Part shown: in pieces, positions 11,691 to 22,799 of the stretch
Layout of the letters: every line of letters begins with the position of its first letter
How positions within the stretch are numbered: the stretch's first letter is position 1
Assembly: GCA_025174535.1 (NCBI GenBank)
Contig: JALBUN010000001.1
Coordinates: 1 to 64,000, forward strand
Direction of reading: 5' to 3'
Source of the DNA: Cantharellus purpuraceus
Taxonomy: Eukaryota > Basidiomycota > Agaricomycetes > Cantharellales > Hydnaceae
Length of the DNA: 64,000 nt
Position numbers and translations under genes: made by a program
Notes under the pieces: generated by a model
Told to the model about the DNA's origin: nothing
Seen by the model: the letters and a program-made list of their open reading frames with translations, nothing else
The model's database searches: none

Positions 11691-12288
11691 ATGTCGACCA
11701 ACGCTCCACTGTCTGACGTCTTCTCTACGACGTTACCTAACCCAGTAGCCTCGAAAGGGCTTGTTGTGGATGCGCTGGAAATTTACAGAAAAAAGGACTC
11801 CTCAAAAGGTTCGTATTTCCGTACCTACCACAGTATCCGCCCTTTCTTGCCTTCCTGTCTAACATGTACCAGTCGTTGTACGCTTCAAGGCAGTCGGAAA
11901 TGCTCCCATAATGAAGCAAAACTTTTATAAAATTACCGCTGCGAATCGATTTCAGGCTGTGATTCAATTCCTGAGGAAGGAACTCGGTTGGAAGGCCACA
12001 GATCCGCTGGTGAGTTGGTCAAGCTTTTTCCTGGTTTGCAAAGCTGACGTGTTTAGTTTACATACATCAATTTAGCATTCTCTCCTGCACCTGATGATAC
12101 TGTGGCGAACCTTTACAAAGTAAGCCCCCCCTTGCTAAGGACGAATAATTGCTGAACCGAACGAACCCAGTGTTTCGCCACAGATGGGCATCTCATAGTC
12201 AATTACAGGTAAACTTATGTCGATGTACCTCGCGAAGAGACCCTCATGCTGACGCACGGTTTGAAGTTCTACAGCAGCCTGGGGCTGA
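11691..12288 (+). CDS. ATG12: Autophagy ubiquitin-like protein Atg12
   Basis: Atg12 is conjugated through its C-terminal glycine to Atg5. The Atg12-Atg5-Atg16 complex then promotes lipidation of Atg8 at the forming autophagosome. Five exons, 11691-11808, 11873-12009, 12057-12119, 12171-12208 and 12267-12288, total 378 nt and encode 125 aa. The ubiquitin fold begins after a 35-residue tail: VVVRFKAVGNAPIMKQNFYK, then FQAVIQFLRKELGW and FTYINLAFSPAPDDTVANL. The signature end is CFATDGHLIVNY followed by SSTAAWG and the stop, so the conjugating glycine is terminal and needs no processing. All junctions keep phase. The last coding exon is only 22 nt and is easy to miss. The ATG at 11691 is the first methionine with a good leader. 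It shares its promoter region with the UBR7-like gene, pairing two ubiquitin-related functions. Confidence 0.96.
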
Positions 12289-12673
12289 ATTCACGCACCA
12301 CCCACCTCGTATACCGTCTTTGGTTCTTGGTGGTTTGTACCATCTATGATCATCGCGTTTCTAGTGTTTATACTCGGGTTTTGAATTCAAGTAACTGAGA
12401 GCTACTGGCAGGATTGTTGTGTGTACCGATACAGAATCAACTGATGCAGATGTAACATATTCGTATTGTGAGAGAACATGTTTGCGCCAAATGTCCCTTC
12501 TAATTAAGCTCTCTGAACACAATAAAAACTGGTTTACTGTGGTGCTAGTGACTTCATCTATAGTGAGTAACGAATCCGTGACTTGTTTATATGCAAAGGG
12601 TAAAATATGAGAAATTACAAGACTTGTGGTTAACCTTGCAAAGTGGACTGCACGGACGGTCAACCGGTCAGCT
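12289..12673. other. Convergent intergenic region, ATG12 / HNH gene
   Basis: This holds the 3' UTRs of two convergent genes. It is AT-rich and I saw no other feature. Confidence 0.4.
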
Positions 12674-14035
12674 TCAAGTCAAAGGCACGCCTTGTCGCCA
12701 CTGCTCCATATAGTCACTGCGTTCCTGCTCTTTCTTGCGATGGCGTTCCATTGCAGCTGGAGAATTTCCCCAGAAGAAGAGCATTACATCATCCTCATCC
12801 CATTGCACATGGTCATCCTTTGAGTCCATAATCTCCCCAGGCTGGTCTCCGGCTGCGACACTCCCAGCACCACCTTCCCTCACACCCCTCACCGCATCAC
12901 GTTTCTGGATTGTGGATGCCCTATTGTGCACTGTCCTAGTAGGTCTCATGGGAACTGGAATAGGCACAGTTGGGCGAGGAATGTTGGGGCGCATCTCAAG
13001 GACTTCTTTCCCATGCCCCCACCAGCACCATAATTGTAGTGCAGTAACAGGCCTGACGGCTTTGGTTCTAAAGTATCTTTCTTGAAAGCAGCATCAATAT
13101 TGTTTGGGATGTACACAAGTTGGCGCCATGTTGGTTCTATCAGCCACTGTAGCGTATAACGCACGTCATCGGGGTAGGCAGCCTCTTCAGGTGGCTCAAG
13201 GACTCGGTTACCTTGGGGAATGTCAGTTGTGGTAAGAACATGGTTTGGAGTCTGAGAAGTGATGGGCTCAGAGAGACAAATCAAATTTGGTCCAAAGACA
13301 CGGACCTTGAGTATTACAACATGGCGTGGATCAAACCGGGAGTGTACCAAATTGTCTGCAAGGACACCATTGCGAATATCGTTGATGTTCGTCATATCGC
13401 CCACTTCCTCCTCATAGTTTGGACGATTCTCTATGATCAACCGAAACCACTGAAGTGGAAAAAGCGCAGGCGATCAGATATCCTGCCAGTGCAATAATAC
13501 TGCTAAGCGTACCTCAGAGCCGCTGCTATAGGGAATGATATGCATACCAGTTCCATAACTGGACAATGCTGTGAACACACAACACGCATCACGTTCGAGC
13601 AGGCTGCTACGGAAATAATTGCGAGTGTCTGTACTTTCCGAAGGCACGGTTGACCGTTGCTTAATTACTTCCGGGTCGATTGCGTAGTCAAGTTCTTCCC
13701 TCGACGGCGGACACGTCAGTGTTTCCTTGCACTGGGGACAATAGTTTAAAAGACAACTCACCCAAACCCGCCGTGGGTGTGTCATAGTAGTACAACCCTC
13801 TGTCATCCAGATCGCCGTCGAAGTTCAACGGTCTAGTGCTTCCACGTTCCGTCAACCAGCCCTCAGCCCCAAGGACGCACCAGCCGAGGAAGGCAAGGTA
13901 TTTCCGAGGTTTCAAACACAAAGAAGAGATGGTGTTTATAGGGATTTGGAGGTAGAACCGCGGGTTGCGCACAAGCACAAGGCGAACATGGTCTGAGGGA
14001 ATATCATCTGCGGATCCGGACTGGGGTGTAGACAT
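12674..14035 (-). CDS. Basidiomycete HNH-domain protein
   Basis: The protein belongs to a large fungal family with an HNH nuclease-type fold, of unknown cellular role. Translation starts at 14035 (MSTPQSGSADD), followed by a short beta-rich N-terminal segment (VRLVLVRNPRFYLQIP) and GWLTERGS. After an intron comes the HNH core: RDACCVFTA, then GTGMHIIPYSSGSE, where HIIP gives the first catalytic-type His. After a further intron, NINDIRNGVLAD carries the Asn region of the motif and LHS-like text follows. A long variable part contains DDVRYTLQWL and LLLHYNYGAG. The C-terminal exon, 12674-12994, is Pro/Arg-rich, then acidic (DDHVQWDEDDVMLFFWG), and ends RQGVPLT. Whether it cuts DNA cannot be judged from sequence. 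The gene appears intact but intron edges were not all fixed. Confidence 0.82.
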
Positions 14036-14044
14036 GGCCCTTCT

Positions 14045-14236
14045 TTGCAATTGACTGTTGCCAGAAGTTATACCAGGCAGATTGAGGCAGGGTGAAGGAG
14101 ATCCAGCGCTCGGTGTTTCAAACCTGTACTCAGCTTTGCAATTGACTCGTGCCAGAAGTTATACCAGGCAGATTGAGGCAGGGCGAAGGAGTCTAATCCA
14201 GCGCTCGGTGTTTCAAACCTGTACTCAGCTTTGCAT
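14045..14236. repeat. Tandem direct duplication, unit about 90 bp
   Basis: The segment near 14048-14139 recurs at about 14141-14236. Shared blocks include CCAGAAGTTATACCAGGCAG, ATTGAGGCAGGG, CCAGCGCTCGGTGTTTCAAA and CCTGTACTCAGCTTTGCA. The second copy has a short insertion (CTAAT). It lies immediately upstream of the HNH gene start and probably in its promoter. Confidence 0.9.
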
Positions 14237-14722
14237 TCCGACGCGCATTAGTTATACACCTTCGTAGACTTGAAGGGCCCTTTGCTCGTCCTTGCATTAG
14301 AATATTGGTCACAGGCCCAAACACTACTTGTGTGCGGAAAAGCTCGACTAAAATAACGACTTTCTCCAATTCTCACATCCCGGACAAAGGGGATATATAC
14401 CGTAGTTGACAATCTGCTGAACTTGGAGAATAGCGTCATTGTCCGAGAGAGGTCTGGTCATGCTTTCGGCTCTGTCTCACTATTCGTGGGCAGCGATCGG
14501 ACATTTGCTATATATAGTATGATGACATTCAATTCTTTTCTTAGTGGAAACTTGGATCACCCCTACATTGTTCTTTTTGTGATAGTTACCCCGGCGAGTT
14601 TCTGTCGATGCCATTGAATTGTTATGGATTTCGAGCATGGGTAGCGTTTTATTATACACGGAAGTCTTTGTATATGGCAGCAGAGCATGGGAGCTCTCCC
14701 GCTAATGGCACCACATGGTCAA
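14237..14722. other. Gene-free stretch before telomere array
   Basis: No frame or splice chain is supported. This is the transition from conserved genes to repeat-rich sequence. Confidence 0.4.
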
Positions 14723-14803
14723 CCTAACCCTAACCCTAACCCTAACCCTAACCCTAACCCTAACCCTAACCCTAACCCTAACCCTAACCCTAACCCTAAC
14801 CCT
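14723..14803 (+). repeat. Interstitial telomeric array (CCCTAA)n, about 13 units
   Basis: Twelve perfect CCCTAA units plus partial ends run without interruption from 14723 to 14803. TTAGGG is the standard filamentous-fungal telomere repeat. On the given strand CCCTAA is the orientation found at a left chromosome end, yet more than 14 kb of intact genes precede it, so this is an internal array. Open frames through it (PNPNPN or LTLTLT) are artefacts of the repeat. Confidence 0.97.
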
Positions 14804-15022
14804 TCGGAGCCTCTATCAGAGCCTCTATCATTCCTTGATGTTCCCAGTTCTCAAACATGGCTTCAATCTTTGTTTAGTTGTTTTTGTGCATAAATTGCCC
14901 TGTACACCTGTTACATTTTAAAGCCAACCCTCTCCATGGTTTTCACAGATCTGGTGTACCTTCAAATGTATAGTTTCCCTGCTCACAATGAAAATCTGGA
15001 CTCTGAACCAGTTGCTGCCAGG

Positions 15023-15363
15023 TAGCATTCCATTGGACGTCTTGTTCCATTGGGCATCTTGTTCCATTGGGCGCCTGGTTCCATTGGGCGTCTGGTTCCA
15101 TTGGGGCGCCTGGTTCCATGGGAGGTGTTCCATTGGGCATCTGGTTCCATGGGAGGTGTTCCATTGAGCGTCTGGTTCCATTGGGGCGCCTGGTTCCATG
15201 GGAGGTGTTCCATTGGGCGTCTGGTTCCATGGGAGGTGTTCCATTGGGCATCTGGTTCCATTGGGCGTCTGGTTCCATTGGGGTGCCTGGTTCCATGGGA
15301 GGTGTTCCATTGGGCGTCTGGTTCCATGGGAGGTGTTCCATTGGGCGCCTGGTTCCATTGGGG
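15023..15363. repeat. Minisatellite of GGTTCCATTGGG-type units
   Basis: About 340 nt consist of two alternating motifs, a 16-nt unit (GGTTCCATTGGGCGTCT type) and a 14-nt unit (GGTTCCATGGGAGGTGTT type), repeated more than 15 times with single-base variants. Long frames on both strands (Asn/Gly/Thr/Pro repeats on the minus strand) result from the periodicity. The array ends exactly where similarity to the DUF6533 copy at 21.9 kb begins (about 15364). Confidence 0.93.
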
Positions 15364-15835
15364 CTAATACCAACACCTCCCGGGGCTTACCTTCGAGATC
15401 CTTCGGAACCTTCCATGCAGCCACCCGAAGCCTGCACGACGCTGTCATGGCCGAATTTGGGGATTCAGACACTGATGAGGGTATCGGAAGCGAAACAGCC
15501 TGGTAGGAGGCCATGCTTACGGGTGAGGACGTGCCATCAGGGATGACGGAGAACGACACCGTGTTCGTAGAAGTTCAGTCCCGGCCACATGATTGAAATT
15601 TCCTTGGACGTGTGTGTCGGGCCATCAGCTGGTCTTACTCATGTTCGGTTGGGATTATTGATGTGACGGAATTTCTGGATGACATGATTCGCAGCACTTG
15701 TAATCTTGGGACGTGGAGGCAAACGTGCATAGCTGTGCAGCATGTGTATTTATTCACGTCAATCTGCGCGAACGTCATACAGAGACGTTGTCATTTGAAC
15801 AATTTAGTTGCGTAACTATTCTTGTATCCTATATT
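15364..15835 (+). pseudogene. DUF6533 gene fragment, cytoplasmic tail and 3' flank (copy A)
   Basis: From 15364 the sequence follows the 3' part of the DUF6533 pseudogene at 21.9-22.4 kb with roughly 80-85% identity by eye. It encodes a degraded tail: ARSLHDAV, then GDSDTDEG and a premature stop after GSETAW. The membrane-spanning exons are absent and the minisatellite lies in their place. Similarity continues into the former 3' UTR to about 15835. It is a broken relic with no likely product. Confidence 0.7.
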
Positions 15836-16790
15836 TTACAACATTATCGATTTGTTACTCGAGGAATGCAGTCGGTTAGATGAAAGTAACCTCCTTTCCT
15901 GCTGTAAGATTCTTCCACGCGCTGTGCTTGACTTACACGTGTGAAGATAAAGTTAGACGTAGTGGCGCAGGTTCTTTTGAATCCGCTCCTGAGCTCGTGG
16001 ACTATACGAACTTTTAAAGTGGAGAAAACTGGCTTCATTCTATCTATCCGTACTTTTATGATCTTCTAACAAGACGCTTATCTAAGATGTGGACTGAGAG
16101 TTTGGGGTGACGACTATAAAGACAGGTGTAGCGCGTGTGGAATATAAGAAAAGGTCGCAGCATTGCGGAACATCAAGAAATGGGGCTGCGGGATACAAAT
16201 AAACGGCTCGGGGGTGTGGAACATAATGTGGAACGTCGGGGTGATGTGGAATACAATTAAACAGTTCGGGGGTGTGGAACATAATGTGTGTGGAATTAAA
16301 TATGGTCAAAAAATAAACATCCTGCCAGAATATTCAATGATCGAGCGCGTAGACAGACAGGGCTTCAGCGGGATCTCTTCGTAAGGAGTGATGCTCCGTT
16401 ACACTGCTCATGCACTCTCGTATGATGTACATGTTCAGAGAGAGGACTTGACACGTACCTCATCAGAATGCCAATCTACCCGCGCCGAGTACTTTATACT
16501 ATTTCTTGCAACAACAGCTATACATCAAGGCCTTGAATGCAAACCATGGTGTCGTCATCGTCGTTCGTTGTTAATCAGCTTGTGCAATGTGTGCAAACCC
16601 AAGAACGATCATGGCCCCGAGCAGCAGAATCTTGTCGACACACTCGCCATTGGCGGCCCCATGAAATGTCTCGGCATCCAGCCAAGCCAATGGGCATCCA
16701 CCCCTCAATTGGCCCACATGGCCGTCATCATGGGGGACCATCGGTGGGATCGTCCGCGTGAACATGGCGGTTCCGGCTCCGTAGACTGAA
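15365..16790 (+). repeat. Direct segmental repeat, copy 1 (copy 2 at 21915-22790)
   Basis: Blocks at 15365-15900 and 16490-16770 match, in the same order and orientation, 21915-22440 and 22545-22790. Shared landmarks are ACACCTCC near the start, GTGTATTTATTCAC, GACGTTGTCATTTGAAC, TTGTATCCTATATTT, TCAGCTTGTGCA and AGAATCTTGTCGACAC. Copy 1 has about 500 nt of extra unmatched sequence in the middle (15.95-16.45 kb). Confidence 0.8.
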
Positions 16791-17399
16791 ACTCGAACCC
16801 GGGGGCGGATTGGGCATGGCAGGCTTCGGCGTGCAGCGTGGAGCACAGTAGCAGCACGACGCACGCGATACTATTACCCCCACACGCGCGGGCATTACTG
16901 CCCATGCCTACAGACACGGCTACGGGAACGGGGATAAAAACAGGAATATACAAAAAAAAAAAAAGCGCAATAAACCACAATGCAATTAAAACTTAAAATT
17001 CCCGGTGTATATGCTGAGTCGTCCGTCGACCGGAACCGCTGCTGATAGTCGACTTTCCACTGCTGGGTCACCCTCAACCTGTGGCCCGCTGGACCTTACT
17101 CCGACCCCTTCACTGCGCCTGCCACCGTGTTCAATCATAACCCCCGTAGATGCCGGTTCCGGCGTATGATGCCAGCCGAGCTGCAGGGAGAGAGCGGTCT
17201 AGGGAGAGCTGGAATTGCGCCTGCATTGGGATCAACATCACTCTCACCGTCATTGACGACTTACGCATATCAGTGATCCCGCTTGCCGCTGCGGCAAGGC
17301 TCACCCTTTGCAACGCCGCTGTGTCATTTTGCACAGGGGGCGTCAGTCCACGGGTTGAAGAGCATGTCGAGCGGAAGGTTTGAGGGATATGATGTGCAT
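16791..17399. other. Unassigned repeat-zone sequence
   Basis: Short frames on both strands have no recognised domain. A minus-strand frame ending near 16980 has a hydrophobic start (FIALFFFLYIPVFIPVPVAV) that resembles a signal or anchor segment, but nothing conserved follows. Confidence 0.3.
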
Positions 17400-18120
17400 T
17401 TTCTCATCCAGGACATGCCGCCGCTGCCTGTGGATTAATGCTGCAATGCGTAGAATGGAATTGCAGGCTTCGCCGGGGCCAATGTCTATGCGACCTGGAA
17501 CGGGAACAGGAACGGCTATGGTCAAGTCCAACGAGATCTGGCATTTGGGTATTTCTCCTGCTATCTTCCCAAACGGATTCAGAATCAATCATTATAGGAT
17601 TTGTGCTGACTATCTCTCGTACGTTTCTCTGACTGGTCCGATTCTGCCATTGGTATATCGGTATATTTATTTGATGCCTTGACCTCAGTCGCAGTCAGAC
17701 ATTGCAGTCATCGACTGAAATATTGCATCTGCCCCTTCCGCCTCGACCTCCAATAATCAACACCCTTGAATACCGACACCTCTTTAGGCATACCTACAAT
17801 ACCCCTCGAAAGCTTTCATGTGGCCACCTAAGGCCAGTATGGTGCTGTGATGGCTGAGTTTAGCTATTCGCACGCTCATGAGGGCGTCCGAACCGGATCA
17901 TCGCGGGAGATAGTGTCTACGGATCAGGATGTGCCAACAGGGCGACGGAGGGTGATATCGCTCTTGTAGAGGCACAAGATGTAGTAGCGGCGGGCCATCA
18001 GTTAGCCTCCTTTATTTTCGGGTTAGGATTATTGGTGTTACAACCAGATGACTTGATGCACAGCGCTTTCATCATTGATCGATTATCCCGTGTGATTGTG
18101 GAGGATAGTATGTAACAGTT
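17400..18120 (+). pseudogene. DUF6533 gene fragment (copy B)
   Basis: Decayed relative of the copy at 20.4-22.2 kb. Recognisable pieces are the last membrane segment text near 17600-17680 (GPILPLVYRYIYLMP), a former RFxLDLQ motif near 17725-17750, and the acidic tail near 17850-17990, where the matching block runs from AGTATGGTGCTGTGATGG to about CGCTCTTGTAGAGGCAC. Stops and shifts interrupt it throughout. The N-terminal exons are not found. Confidence 0.55.
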
Positions 18121-20439
18121 ATATCATTAGCCTGTAAATGTGGGCGGCCTGGTCGTTCGAACATCCGATCAAATTTATCTACAACACCATGAAGAATGCA
18201 ATCGACTCGACTCCGGACATGTGTCAAGTCGTAGCCACGCCTCGATAGAAGCAGAAGAAGTAGGATTCACAATCAAGCAAATCTGAGTTGAACACATTTG
18301 GCTGTCCTTGCGATAGCAGGCGTTGAGGCTGATATAATGAAGAACAGGCACCAAGCCTTTACTCAGATGGAGCCCTCTCCATATAAGGATACACCTGTGC
18401 CGCGAATAAGACGTATACACTATGTTGCTAGGGTTGTCTGTGCGGTCTCGTGGGTCTTCCAAGCGCAGCTGCAGATCCATATTCGCAGCCGCTTTACCAC
18501 CAATCAGCCTCCAGCTCTCCCAGCACATTCGCCTACCCGTTCCCATCGTCTTATGCCCCACGCCCTTCCCATCCCATGGCTGCCCTGCCGGCCGGCAACT
18601 GAGGATTCGTCCACCCACACGCAGTCCACTTCCTCGCCCTCCCCGTCCCCCTTCTCGCCCATAACAATCCCACATCCCCGTCCTCAGCGGGGACGTCACT
18701 GCACTTGACTCTACCCCCGCCCTTCCCCGCCCAGCCCTCGCTCTTGTTGTCGTATCCCGCCGCCGTCGCTCTCATCCCCTTTGGGAAACCCCACCTTTCT
18801 GACACAGTGCGGGTGTGGGAGTGCGAGTGAGTATACGCGTGCGCAGTTCGAGGCCATGTGCGCGCATTGCAGAGGTGAGGAATTTGCGTGGCTTGAGCAG
18901 GAGCAGGAGCCGGCCCGGGAGGGTTGTGCATGCGCGGACGTCGCAGCCTCGGGGTCCTAACTTGAATAAGGCATCGTCGAATTGAGAGCCTATCGGGACA
19001 GTCAGTTTGTATGTTTTTGCGACGGTGCCATTTTTGCCCTCTGATTGTGTGGCTGAAAACGTGACCGTTGCCACGTGCCCGCCTGTGAAGGCAAATCTTG
19101 GGCTCAAGCTCAGGGACAGCAAAGGCGCCTACCGGTAAGGATGCAAGTGCTGTTGGAGTTGCACATCGATCACAATGATTCGATGTACACTCAGCGAGGG
19201 ACGCAGCAGCTCAAATCTCTGTTGCTGTACGGCATGACGCATCTCGGGCCAGTCATATTCACTTGGAATATACCGACAAACGTGAGTTTGCTGGAATACG
19301 TGGCGTGGGTGTGTCACAGTCCATTTTGAGAACAGTACCTGATAGATAGCGCCACTCCGAGTCGTTGTGAGTCGTGCAATTGCCATGCCAGCTCAACCAG
19401 ACAAACTTGACCTCACCTGAGTTGCTGAGGAGTTCTTCAGCACTTTATTTAGGATATCTACCACTTCCATCATTCACAATGCAATGGTTATGTTCCCAAG
19501 TATCAGATCATGAATAATCCACGCCAATTTCGTCACCAAGCGCTCAAGACTTCTCTATATGCAAGGCATCGCGTCTGAGCTCTGAGCACCTCAGCATGTG
19601 CATCGATTAGTACAGGTGCAGCGCTCTACTGGTCCAGCTGATTCTGGAGTGCGAGACTTGACAATTTTCCCCACAGTTCACCATATCACCAACTGTCTGT
19701 GTTTATGTCAAATATTAGACCACTGGGAGAATAAGGCTGAAATGCGCATCTCACGATCCCTAATGTTCTTTGGGACACTCCAATGGATCTCTCTGTGAAT
19801 CGGCTTCGTTGGTTCCTGCGGCTTTCCTCACTATTCACGTCGAGCGATCAGCGGCTAGTGGACTGGATGTCTTACAGGTGCGCACTGGGTTGTTCTGTCT
19901 ATCGATACTGATTCTAATGGACATCAGGTGTTTCATTTTTTAATAAGTGTTCTACAGCAGCTGCCACGACACCTCACCCTGCATCTTCCCTCATAAATCA
20001 GAATTCAAAGTCATAGATGCATATGCTCTTGTCAACATAGCGCCAAATCAAGAAGCGCCTCTGAGTTTAGCAACATCAGGCGGGTTCAGGCCGGCTGAAA
20101 CCTGGTGCATGAATCTGCTGGTCTGCCTTCTTATCTGTCAGTTAGAATTTCTTTTTTTCAAGCCTTCAACCTAATGAATTGGCCGTGGAAACAGCCACAG
20201 TTTGGGACTTGTGAATGTGTTCGGAGATGGACTTGCTGTACCACACAGGTGCCGTGCCACACATTTGGGCCCAACATCATCACTTTAGCCACTAGGTTCA
20301 ATCACTATGGCATCATGATTAGAAGCTGAGCTGGTGATCGCTGTTGATATCTGAATGGTTGATACAAGTGGCGCTCCCCTAGATTCCAGTATATATACGA
20401 GCCTCTTGTGACATCTTTCCATCGCATTCTCCATATTCT
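18121..20439. other. Unresolved region with GC-rich island at 18.5-19.1 kb
   Basis: The interval 18470-19130 is clearly more GC-rich than its surroundings and is open on the minus strand. Frames at 19122-18772 (TVTFSATQSEGKNGTVAKTY) and 19386-19129 (VCRYIPSEYDWPEMR) could be exons of one minus-strand gene with a donor near 19335. I could not place them in a family with confidence. The rest, 19.4-20.4 kb, shows no gene. Confidence 0.3.
20390..20397 (+). promoter_or_regulatory. TATA-box-like element before DUF6533 copy C
   Basis: TATATATA lies roughly 95 nt upstream of the first DUF6533-coding exon. Its position and spacing fit a core promoter, suggesting that the promoter of the original gene is preserved. 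Confidence 0.4.
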
Positions 20440-22168
20440 AGTCCTTTCTGTATACACAACCCATCATTGACCTGGCATCCCAAGCACAACAAGCTGCGAT
20501 CCAAGTAGCGTCGGATAAGTATGTGACCACTTGTTATTAGTGCGTTGAAATATTAATATTTGAACTCGTATGGCACCAGCATGATCTTCTATTACACTCT
20601 GATGGCTGCGAGTACAAAGCTTAGTGTGCAACTTAGCTAATAGCCTTCCGCTCGGACAGCCCTTCTTACCTATGATACCTGCCTGACAATGAGACACGAA
20701 GTTGATTACATATGGAATAGAAAGTTGAAATTAGGAACTGTCCTCTATTTTGTAGAGTGCTACCCCACGCTACTACGACTCTTGGTAGTGATACTCGTGA
20801 GTTTCGTGAATTTCTTGAATACATCACTTCAGGTGTGTTTCTTTGATGACTTTCCTTGACAGACACAGATGACACTTGGTAAATGTAGTAAATTCAAGGG
20901 GATTCCTTGTAACGCAGAAATTCATACCAATTAGGAGATGTAATGGGTTACTTCACTTCCTGGATAGTTTTCAGATCCTCCCAATCCTTGGTGTTCAAGG
21001 TGATATGATATCTATTCTCAGCAATAGATCATTGACGACAGTGATGATGCAGGCCTTCTACTTGCACGGACGTATGCCATCACCGAACACAAGAGACTGG
21101 TGTTAGTCATCCTTGGTCTTCTCGATGCTTTCGCCATTATACTGCACCTGGTATGTATGCATATCTGCACTGCTGTGGACGTGTGTGACGTCAGCCATCA
21201 CAGGCTGGAGCAATTATAGATAGGTGTGACAACACCAGTGAGCAAACCCACACACTAGACATGTGAGTACAACATCGTCTCAAGTGCACCGTACTCAATG
21301 ACATATCAGATGTACGACACGTGAAAATGATCTCCATGATGATGTCATTGATTCCCTTCTTGCAGTCGTTGATGTCACTGGGATCTTGACCATCTTGTTT
21401 GACACGGTAGTGGTGGCTGTGACACTGGCCAGCACACTCGGAACGTGGAGAGTATACAAACGGTCAACATGGAACAGGCTGACACTCACACACTTGCTGG
21501 CTCAGCAAAGTAAGTCATGGCCTCCGTTACAAGGTAGTGCTCACAGACACATTAATATCAGGCGTCATGAGATTCGGGTATGTCATCCGCTATCGTCGCT
21601 AATGAATCAGAACTGATATTTTACCGGGTTTGTGCTAACTCTCACTCTCGCAGATTCGATCCTGCCATTGGTATGTCAATATACTATGCCTTGACTAATT
21701 AAACATGCCAGGCCTTGCGAGTGAGTCACACATTGATATATACTGGCTTGCCGCTCCAATTCGAACTTTAGCCTACCCTTCGAAATGTCCTTACATTTTG
21801 TCAGATTAGGTGTGTCCGAATCGGACATTGCAGTCATTGACTAATTATATGCAGCTTGTCCACAATCATCATCTGCCGTTTCCACCTCGACCTCCAAAGG
21901 AGCCATGCTCACCCTAATACCAACACCTCCTGGGGCTTACCTTCGATATCCCCCGGAAGCTTCCATGCAGTCACCCAAAGCCTGCACGACGCTGTGATGG
22001 GAGAGTTTGGGGATTCGGACGCTGATGAGCGTATTGAGAGTGAATCATCACGGGAAGAGGCAATGCCTACGGATGAGGACGTGCCTGCAGGGACGACGGA
22101 GAACGACATCGCGCTCGTAGAAGTTCAGTCCCGGCCACAAGATGTTGAAATCCCGCTGGACGCGTAGT
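20440..22168 (+). pseudogene. DUF6533-domain 7TM protein gene, fullest copy (copy C), start codon missing
   Basis: DUF6533 proteins are multi-pass membrane proteins expanded in basidiomycetes, with unknown function. Exons follow the family order. AQQAAIQVASDKYVTTCY comes first; EVDYIWNRKLKLGTVLYFV, the diagnostic DUF6533 motif, is near 20700; then YFTSWIVF near 20945; then LLLARTYAITEHKRLVLVIL and AFAIILHL near 21045-21150. ILTILFDTVVVAVTLASTL is near 21385, and IIICRFHLDLQ, the usual last membrane motif, is near 21865. An acidic tail ends VEIPLDA with a stop at 22166-22168. No ATG precedes the first exon in frame: a stop lies upstream and ATC ATT stands where a start would be expected. Several junctions lack good splice signals. 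I therefore call it a recent pseudogene, though an unseen 5' exon could rescue it. Confidence 0.6.
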
Positions 22169-22790
22169 GTCGGGCCCACCAGTTAGTCAATATGTTGATC
22201 AGCTGAGGTATTGATATGACCGAATTTCTAGATAGCATGATTTTTATCACAAACCCTGTGGGACGTGGAGGAAAGCGTGTGTAGCTCTGCAGAACGTGTA
22301 TTTATTCACATCAACCTCTGCACGAAGATCCTAGACGTTGTCATTTGAACGGTTTCACTGCGTAACTGCATTTGTATCCTATATTTCATAACCGGTTCGA
22401 TGGAAGTAACCTCCCCTCCTGCTCAGGAGCTTTCACACAATGCTCAAATACAAAGGCATGGACACACGCCCCTCAAAAGAGGAAGAAGCAATGGCCTGAG
22501 GCATAATCAAGGCAACCAGAACCGCTATGAGTCTTTTATGCTTTCTACTTGCAATAACAGCTGTGCACACTAAATCTTGAACGCAAACCCTGGCACCATC
22601 GTCCTTGTTGTTTATCAGCTTGTGCAGTGTGTTCGAGCGTGGCGGGTACACAACGATCATGGGCCAGAGCACTGGCAGAATCTTGTCGACACCCGCCATT
22701 GGCGGCCTCAAATGTCTCGGCACACCGCCAATCTGCATCCACCCCACAATGGGCTAACATGTCCGTCATCACGGGTGGCCGATTAGTGGG
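21915..22790 (+). repeat. Direct segmental repeat, copy 2
   Basis: Partner of 15365-16790. It covers the DUF6533 tail, its 3' flank and a further block at 22545-22790. The shared downstream block contains a short hydrophobic frame but no conserved domain. It abuts the left inverted repeat at about 22800. Confidence 0.8.
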
Positions 22791-22799
22791 ATCGTCCTT

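Noticed and set aside
14687..14921. Open frames through the telomere array
   Set aside because: They encode only PNPNPN or LTLTLT from the six-base repeat and have no conserved ends.
14918..15559. 213-codon minus-strand frame and several overlapping frames
   Set aside because: They are created by the minisatellite periodicity; all frames on both strands are open there and the peptides are pure repeats.
16491..16800. Hydrophobin-like gene in the duplicated block
   Set aside because: I looked for the eight-cysteine pattern with CC pairs on both strands and did not find it.
18772..19440. Glutamine-synthetase-like reading of the minus-strand frames
   Set aside because: A few words (VKFVWLSW, RYIPSEY, SAMRAHGLEL) recall the family, but no catalytic or ATP-binding motif follows, so I do not claim it.
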